NCBI GenBank assembly: GCA_031772625.1
Contig: CM062812.1
Span: 732,566,300 to 732,630,299 of the forward strand
DNA length: 64,000 nucleotides
Direction: 5' to 3'
Source: Pinus tabuliformis
Lineage: Eukaryota > Streptophyta > Pinopsida > Pinales > Pinaceae
A program made the translations under genes and the position numbers. How positions within the stretch are numbered: position 1 is the stretch's first letter; the number at the start of each line of letters is the position of its first letter. The notes beneath the pieces were generated by a model. That model was not told the origin of the DNA and did not search any database. It saw only the letters and a list, made by a program, of their open reading frames with translations. Of the stretch, positions 56,861 through 64,000 are shown one piece after another.

Positions 56861-59800
56861 GTTAGTACATCTGAAGCCTGCGAATTCTCGGTGAATTTTA
56901 ACATCTATTTGGACTCGCCTAACATTCTAATTTGAGCTGCAAATCACTTCATTGAAGTGCAAAACTTTAATCTGGTGTAATAATTTCCGTCATCACTGTC
57001 TCTGCGTAAAAGACCATTTATCTCCTCTGCGAATTTATGTTCGTTCATCAATCTGTTGATAAAATTTCTGTTTTTGAATTTATTGCTCAGTTCTGTCCGT
57101 TCGTCCATCTGGTGATAAAATCGCTGTTTTTGAATTTACTTTCATTTTGTTCAAATTCGAGGGTTCATAATTTATGGTAAATAGTCGATCACCCTAAGAT
57201 ATTGTTTTTTACAAGATGGGTTGCGATCATATACCATTATTGCTTCGTTTTGTACAAACTGAGTTGCGATCATACACCATTGTTGCTTCGTTTACCGAGT
57301 TACGGTATTAAGAGTTTTGGCCCAAACCTTTAGTGTGGATTAGACTGTCTTGTCTTTTTTTTTTCATATAGCAGTGTGCTAAATTTAAATGCATAGTTGT
57401 AATTGTTTTGTTGTGTCATTTTTATTTTTTCAAATTTTTTTACCAAAATCTCGTTTGTCGTCGTATAAATTTTTGCAATTCTAGTGCCTAAAAGATTTCT
57501 CAGAAATAGTTTCTTTACAAAAAAACTTCAAAACATAAAATTTCAGTAACAATTAAATTACATTCCACTTTATAAATTTACAATTTAAATAATAAAATAC
57601 AATTTAATTTTATGAACTGAAATGATAGATATTTGAACCAATAACCTTTTTTTTGGAAAATGTAATTTAACAATATACTCATTTACTATCAATTCAAAGC
57701 TTATATAATCCATAAACTTAAATTACTTTCAAATATTAATAATAAATTATAACTTAAATTACTTTAAAATATTAATCAGAATTAACAAATATTTTAGTGA
57801 CGCCCAAAATTCTAAGCCTATCATTATTGAGCTCCGCTGGAACTGAATTCCAAAAAATGTATTAAACAGTTCGAGGGTTTGCATGATTATCGGATGGATC
57901 AAACCCTTGATTGGGCCTCTTGACGCATTTCCCTCCGCTTCGGTTGCCTCATAAATGGATTTAGATTTTGTAGTGTCTTTGACTAATTCTACTTTTAGTT
58001 GCTGCATACAAATCAAATGCGTTCAGAAGTCAAATTTTAGTCAAATATCATATCAGAGCTTACTGGGCAGTCCAAGTACCAGTGGTAATTAGGCTGGGAC
58101 TTGTATGACTGGTAACAATAAAAGTTCAAAATTATAATGTATTGTAACAATGGTGACAACAATTAAAGTTTGGCATTCTCATCAATTGTATATAGTTGTA
58201 TAACTAAAACCAGAAATAATGTGAGCCTGTTAATTCCATCTAATTGATTGCGTTTAGAAACTCTCTATACTTTGAAACACGATTTCATTGAGTATACTAT
58301 TCTACTTTAGTTTGCTTGAAATCCTGGTCACTTTTTCTTTTTAAGATTTGTTTTATGTAAGAATTTTTCAACAGAGTTCATCATTCTCATACTTGTCTCA
58401 CTACTTATGGAGAGCTTGCCATAATCATTCTGGAATTCGTTAGATTTGTGTAACAATTCTCACCATAACATTAAAACTTGTGATTAATAAATATTCGTGT
58501 TGCCTGCAAAATCTAACAGCAAATCATCTGTCCTCATTTCATTCAATTTTATATTATACAAATGAATTATGAATACTGTAGATATATTATACGCAGTCGT
58601 ATAAAAGATTATGAGCTGTTGAGGTGTGCAAAAGTGGAGCTGCAACGGTTTAAGATAACTACTTTTGATTATCTCAACTACTATTATCTTACTCTTCATT
58701 ATCTTAACTATGAAATTATAAATTAATTACTTTAGAATTCAACCATCATTCGCATAATTTTGTATCAAGCACCGGCATAATTTTGAAACAAGGGTTGCGC
58801 CTATAGCAACCATAGTCTATAACCTTTTTTTAATTACTAATGATAATGATATCGTCAACATCCATAGACTCTATCCATCCATAGACTCTATCAACGCAAA
58901 TACATACACAGAAAAGTTCATTTTTAATTAAATAATAAAAATGATGTCATCACCATCCACAAAAAAACTCGAACAAAACAAAACTGTATAAAGAAAAGTC
59001 CATTTTATTAGGTTGGTTTCTGAAATCTGATGCGTGATATGAGTATGTTTTTCCTTCATAGATTAATATCTACTTATGTTTTTCCTTCATAGATTATAAT
59101 ATCTACTTCTGCAATAGAATGTCTTCTATATTGTATGAACTCATATCATGCAACCAACATTAAATAATCACCTGTTTACATCTTAATTACAGGGTACCCA
59201 TTTAAACGTGTATGTCGGTAGATGAAACTGGTGTCATCTGTTTGGATGGAGAAATGGAAAACGATAGTAAAAAATTACAAAACAATTGCATAGTCTAATA
59301 ACTGTGGAATATTGTTGTTAAGGAATCTGTTTAGTTATTAACACTGTGAGTATATATGCACAGTGGAAACAGTAGATAAATTTGATCTAATAAGTATAAA
59401 TGGAGAAATAAAGAAATGAGGTACATATGGAAATAGGAAGAAATGAGAGTTACATTATTTACATTAAATATTAACACTTTAGATATTCAGACTAAAATCA
59501 GTTGATGAAAGCACTTACAGACTTTGTCCTTGCTGGATGTGCAACAGTAATGTGCTCAGAATTTAAGTGCCAATAGACCAACCACCGTATATTTAGCTTA
59601 TATCTATTCACTTTGTTAACTGGAAAAATATATATTTATGTGTTGACATTATTTAACTCTTTTAATTATTTATGTGTTGAGTTTTTATCATCTACTTAAA
59701 AAGTTGAGTTGCAACAAATAGATATGTTTTTTGTCCAGTAACGTATTATATATAGCTTTTTAAATATATCAAGGATTTAAGAACATTTTATTCTATTCCA

Positions 59801-59920
59801 GTTTTCAAAATTTTAATGTTTAAAATGGATTTTAGTGTTTATTCTATTACTATGTTGTTCTTTTTAGATTATGGTATATGGAGAGCATTAGTGTCTTTAC
59901 TCTCCTCGTTATGTTTGCAG
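56861..59920 (+). other. Probable first intron of the HSPRO gene
   Basis: GT at 56861 and a cgttatgtttgcag acceptor ending 59920 bound an AT-rich stretch with no gene. It contains local duplications: about 57039-57082 with 57098-57140, 57222-57252 with 57259-57292, and about 59043-59110. It is phase 0 if exon 1 is translated. Confidence 0.5.
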
Positions 59921-59929
59921 GGAAAAAAT

Positions 59930-61237
59930 ATGTCCTGTAAAAAAATGGCATCCTATTTTGCCTTTGTTGAAGAATCCATAGAACCCTCGCCCATGGAGTG
60001 TGCGGGTTACGAGCAGTATGTGCATCTCCCCGAGCTCAGTGCCATGTGGAAATTCAAGGAATGGCCTGGTTGGTCTAGAGAGGGGTTGGTAAAGGCTGCC
60101 TTACAATCATTGGAGATTACTTTTCAGTTTGTTTCGTCTGTCCTTTGTGACACAAGGACTTACATTGACAAAGAGGAATGGAAGAGAAGGCTTGAATCCT
60201 TAATTAGTTCCCAGATTGAGTTGATTTCAATGATTTGTGAAAATGACAAGCAGGTTCTCACTCTTCAGTTGTCAGTAAGTAGTGGTGTTCTCTCATGGAA
60301 AGTTTTCCGTGAGGTATGGCAGAGACCTGGTGCTTTACCTGTGGTTAGCAGAACAAGTGAAGAGAGCTTACTTCCTCGTTTGGGTACATGGAAAAGCGCT
60401 GAAGCTATGGTTTCTAGAATATGGCTTGCCATTGAAGGCCATATGCAGAGGACTCCCTTCACTTTAGGTCTGGGGGAACCAAATATGTCAGGTAAGCCTC
60501 TTCTTGAATATGATAGAATCTGCAAGCCAAGATATTTGCACTCTTTAAAACAACATAAACAGTTCCATAATCTAGAAGATGCCAAACTTTGCAATGTCCT
60601 CCAGATCTTTGAGGCCTAGGTATTTGTAGGCCAAGAATTGTTGCAGAGAGTATATGAAAGAATAGACTCTGGGGATTTCGTAGGAGCATCCACGAACTGT
60701 TGGATGGTTGAAAGGATGTGGAACATGCTCACAGAAATTGTGAATTTTCTTCTAGTGATGGACCCAGATGATTTCCTTTGCCTTAAACACCAGTTGGAAA
60801 TTAGCAGCACTAGTACGCTTGCAAGCGCATATTGCCTTCGGTCTGCCCCCCTTAGAGACCTTACAAATGCATGCAAGGAACTAAGGCATCTGGTGCCCAA
60901 AGTCATCGGTGTTGAGGTTGATCCAAAGGGTGGACCAAGGCTCCAGGAGGCACTTATGCATTTGTTTCATTCGCATGGACTGCGCTCACATAACACTTTA
61001 GGTGCTTACCATGTTGCAACAATACATGTTCTGTTCGCCTTCCAGGGAATAGAAGCCGCGGTGAAAAGGTTTTTCTTCTCATATCAACAGCTGGTAGTAA
61101 CAACCACGGGTAGCACTGAAATGAAGGGTCCATCATATCTAGGTGCTTGTGATGCGCTACGTTAGATATATTTTGAACCACCTTATTTCCCTAGTGTGGA
61201 TGGTGCAAAGACATTTTTGGGTTACTATTGGCACTAA
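59930..61237 (+). pseudogene. HSPRO-like: HSPRO (HS1pro-1-like) gene, main exon with two internal TAG
   Basis: The translation matches the plant HSPRO/HS1pro-1 family from near the N-terminus to the C-terminus. Visible blocks are ALQSLEITFQFVSSVLCDTR, EEWKRRLESLISSQIELI, TPFTLGLGEPNMSGKPLLEY, LLVMDPDDFLCLKHQLEI, VIGVEVDPKGGPRLQEALMH and GIEAAVKRFFFSYQQLV, with a C-terminal YFPSVDGAKTFLGYYW to TAA at 61235. Family members are stress and defence proteins, known in beet for nematode resistance and in Arabidopsis as SnRK1 partners. ATG at 59930 is the first in the exon after the acceptor; an upstream ATG at 59816 lies in the intron. TAG at 60617 replaces a family tryptophan; TAG at 61163 lies 24 codons before the true end. 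All else is in frame. Confidence 0.87.
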
Positions 61238-63380
61238 AAGTTACAACTATGGTGGATGGTACACTGGAAGATCTATAGACAAATCAAGTGAAGTTTACAA
61301 GAGAAAGAACAGTGCTTTCAGTTTTTCAATGTATTACCTCAAATTCATACATACACTTTTTACATTGACAATTTTGAGTACTATACATAAAATTATATTG
61401 GATATAGGATTAGACTCATTTTTGTTCATCCCCATTAGTAGGACCAATCAATAGAACAGTGCTAGAAATTTGGGATTTTTTTTTTTTTTTTTTTTCCCTC
61501 TCCAACATGGATAGGATACTAAGGATTCATAGTGTGCAATTCCTCCTTCGTTAAATAGTGTAAAAGATTGTCCAAAATTAAAAAGGTAATTATTAAAATT
61601 ATTAAATTTTACGAGTTGTTTCTTTTTTTAATTTTTTAATTCTTTACCTAAATTTTATGATGAGTTTAATGATATTTATATAATTCATTATAAATTTTAA
61701 CATGAAATGTAGTTTAATGCTGTTATTTTTATATATATTTTTAAGATTTTTTAATTCAATGTGTGAAACTGAGATAATTATAATTTTAATTTGTTAAGTT
61801 TATTTAATGGAATGCATCATAATTTTTTTGATGCCTTTTTTTTTTTTTTTATCAGATTTTTTGTTTTTTAAGATTTTTTAATTCACGTGTGAAATTGAGA
61901 TAATTATAATTTTAGATTATTTAATTTATTTAATGGAATATATCATAAAAAATTTAATGTATTAAATTTATATCATATTCAAGCTACATTCCTACCATAA
62001 ATATCCATTCATTTCCAAAGTTTTGAGAAAAAATATTAGATAATGCATTTCAGATTGACTAATAACATATAATTAGTATAGCTTTTTATCTCTACATTTA
62101 TTTTACAAAGTACTCTGATACTTCTCTATACTCTACTTTAATTTTCTTGCACATGGCCTTGTGTTATTGCTTAGGATGTCATTTAATTTAACTGAATTTA
62201 TGGTAAAGGTATAAATTTTGCCTTTAGTTCTTCAATACTAATTTGTTTTAGTGAGATTGTAAAGTTTAGTCAAATTATTTCTAGTATAGTATCATTTATA
62301 AAATACGTTGTTCTTTAATCATATAAGTTTAAATTTAGAACATTGATAATGCATATTGCTTATAATCATTCTCACTCTTAATATCTATAATTTGGCTTAA
62401 CACTTATTATTTTCTTGCAGATTGACACACAGTTCGCTCGCTTGTGCAGAGCTTAACCCCACAGTTTACAAAGAACAAAAACAATCATTGTAATTTTTCT
62501 TTCGTGGGTGACTGGCAACCTTTAGTGAATTGCCTTCACCTCTGCAATTTTTTTCCATATAGTTCAGATTGTTTTAATAATCAGTATTAGTAGGGCAATT
62601 ACTTAGCCTTTACTTTAAAATTTTTACATTTCACACATAGCTTAATAACAGGAAAAGTAAGTGGCCATAATCCACACATTTTTTCAATTTGTTTTGCTAT
62701 TTTACCGAAGTCAAATAGTTTAATTAGCAAAGGAGTAAGTGGCCCATAATTCTCTCATATTTTTTACTAACCAAAGCATCTTTACTTCATTAGCATTGGG
62801 ACTAGGAACTGGTGTTATTAAAGAAAGGGAGTAGCCCCTGCTTCCCTTGCGCCTTTTAGACGATCCTGGGCTTGCAATTGAAATCTTTCTCAAAGCACTA
62901 AGTTTTTCATCTCCCTTTTTAGGCTCACATAGTGTAATAGGAAGGAAGTAAGTGGCCCATCAACCACACATTATTTTATTTGCAGGTAAGGAACAAACAT
63001 AATTTAGTGTAAGTAGACAAATTTGAAAAGGATCATCGAATATCCACATGACTACAAACTTTGTATGTTCACTTTGTTACTTACACACACATTTCACTAC
63101 ACACACTAAGCTACTTTAAACTTTGAACAAAGGGAATCAAGTGTAAAAACCTTTTGTACTTAGTTTATTTAAGCTTAATTTTTCACACCATAAGTGAAGG
63201 AAGACACGTAAAAGCAATCATAACTTGAACAAAATAAATTTCCCCACATGGGCCACAAAATAATTTATAGTTTAGGTTAGGATTGTTGGGGGTAGGAATC
63301 CAATAAGCCGCCATGGTCATGTTACATTTTGAAAAATAGAAGTTGTCTTTTAGGGTGCTTCAAATCCTTCAATCAGTCCA
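61238..63380. other. AT-rich 3' flank of HSPRO
   Basis: There is no further gene. It includes a T run at about 61478-61496, a diverged 127-bp-offset repeat (61742-61828 and 61869-61952), and aagtaagtggccca words at 62656, 62732 and 62948. A tttcttgcag acceptor-like site near 62420 could open a 3' untranslated exon, but this is not supported otherwise. Confidence 0.5.
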
Positions 63381-63632
63381 CGGAAAAGACAACCCAGGCA
63401 GCACAAAGACCCGATTCAGAGGGGGTTCGGCTTAGGCTCAGTGCGTGCGGTCCTATATGGGGCTACCCAACCTGTATAGTGCTCGGTACTGATAACCGAT
63501 TACCAAGAAGCTAAAGACTCGACTGCCTCCGTGAGGCGAAGGTATCCTATTGGCCAAATTTTAGGGCATCTTTCCCTATAGGTGGAGGTGTGGGAAGCAC
63601 TAAAGCCTCATTCAATACCTTGGTTGATTCTT
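63381..63632. other. Moderately GC-rich stretch of unknown identity
   Basis: The composition changes sharply at about 63380. No tRNA, rRNA or protein match was recognised. It leads directly into the 58-bp tandem repeat, so the two may belong to one repeat element. Confidence 0.4.
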
Positions 63633-63806
63633 TTCGTTGCTGGAAGCGTCACCAGTTCTTTTAGGACGTAGCCCCAGTACTCGTCATTCTTTGGCTACTG
63701 GAAGCGTCACAAGTTCTTTCGGGACGTAGCCCCAGTACCCGTCATTTTTTGGCTGCTGGAAGCGTCACCAGTTCTTTCGGAACGTAGCCCCAGTACCCGT
63801 CACAAA
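63633..63806. repeat. 58-bp tandem repeat, about three units
   Basis: Units begin at tggaagcgtca at 63641, 63699 and 63757, and share agttcttt, gacgtagccccagtac and cgtca. Spacing is exactly 58 bp, with a few substitutions between units. Confidence 0.92.
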
Positions 63807-64000
63807 AGATATCTCTGCACGGCCCAGTTACTTATAGAGTGGAAAGGACGAATAGGTCTTCATAGGACCTTTTATCATACGCAAAACAATCTAAAATATT
63901 TTCCTTGTTTGATTGATCACATAACTTAACTTAAAGGGAAAGTAACACTTTATTTTTCATTTTGCTTTATGTATGTAATTTCTTTTTATACACATTCCTC

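Noticed and set aside
60265..60906. Minus-strand frames opposite HSPRO
   Set aside because: The plus strand has clear family identity over the whole length; these are shadows.
63381..63632. Possible tRNA or rRNA gene
   Set aside because: No cloverleaf, T-loop box or rRNA core words could be placed.
63633..63806. CRISPR-like array
   Set aside because: The units are contiguous 58-bp tandem copies without unique spacers, in plant DNA.

Overview
The window reads as nuclear DNA of a seed plant with a large, retrotransposon-rich genome. The signs are plant gene families (NAC, HSPRO, ABCC, an SGS3-type XS protein, a plant UBX protein), GT-AG introns, Sirevirus-like and Tork-like Ty1/copia elements, a Ty3/gypsy chromovirus and a plant L1-type LINE. 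The species cannot be fixed from sequence alone; a gymnosperm is possible but unproven. No bacterial genes, CRISPR arrays or rRNA/tRNA genes were found.

Bases 1-42846 are a nest of retrotransposons. The outermost is a Sirevirus-like element with LTRs of about 2.7 kb (E3). Its left LTR runs 24239-31311 (5' part outside the window), its pol-less internal part 31312-34802, and its right LTR 34803-42846. Its left LTR is broken by copia element E2 (3' half at 19824-24238) and by a 4.5 kb chromovirus (E5, 25602-30150). Its right LTR is broken by a complete copia element (E4, 37254-42576, 5-bp target duplication aaaga). E2 is itself interrupted by copia element E1 (1-19823). The 3' LTR of E1 is split by an 11.4 kb block (8191-19585) flanked by a 48-bp direct repeat. 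That block is a patchwork of gene pieces: two copies of an SGS3-like exon, an ABCC transporter piece, the last exon of a NAC factor, an antisense UBX/SEP-type exon, and a tandem array of about 3.8 units of 900 bp.

Bases 42847-56467 are AT-rich intergenic DNA with many short tandem duplications, a decayed minus-strand gypsy RT, and a 2.6 kb LINE derivative (49980-52566). The LINE has a 19-bp target duplication and carries only an intact 717-codon ORF1. This ORF1 contains a ubiquitin-like domain ending LRLRGG, a DUF4283-type region and a CCHC knuckle, with no ORF2 after it.

Bases 56468-61237 hold the only host gene that looks locally anchored, an HSPRO (nematode-resistance HS1pro-1-like) gene. 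It has a GC-rich upstream exon, a probable 3.06 kb intron and a main exon interrupted by two in-frame TAG codons. The remainder is AT-rich flank with imperfect repeats and a 58-bp tandem repeat near 63.6 kb.

Almost every coding region is broken. The intact reading frames of note are the LINE ORF1, the NAC last exon and most of the E4 gag. Decay of E1 is dominated by stops explainable as C-to-T changes at CAA, CAG and CGA codons.
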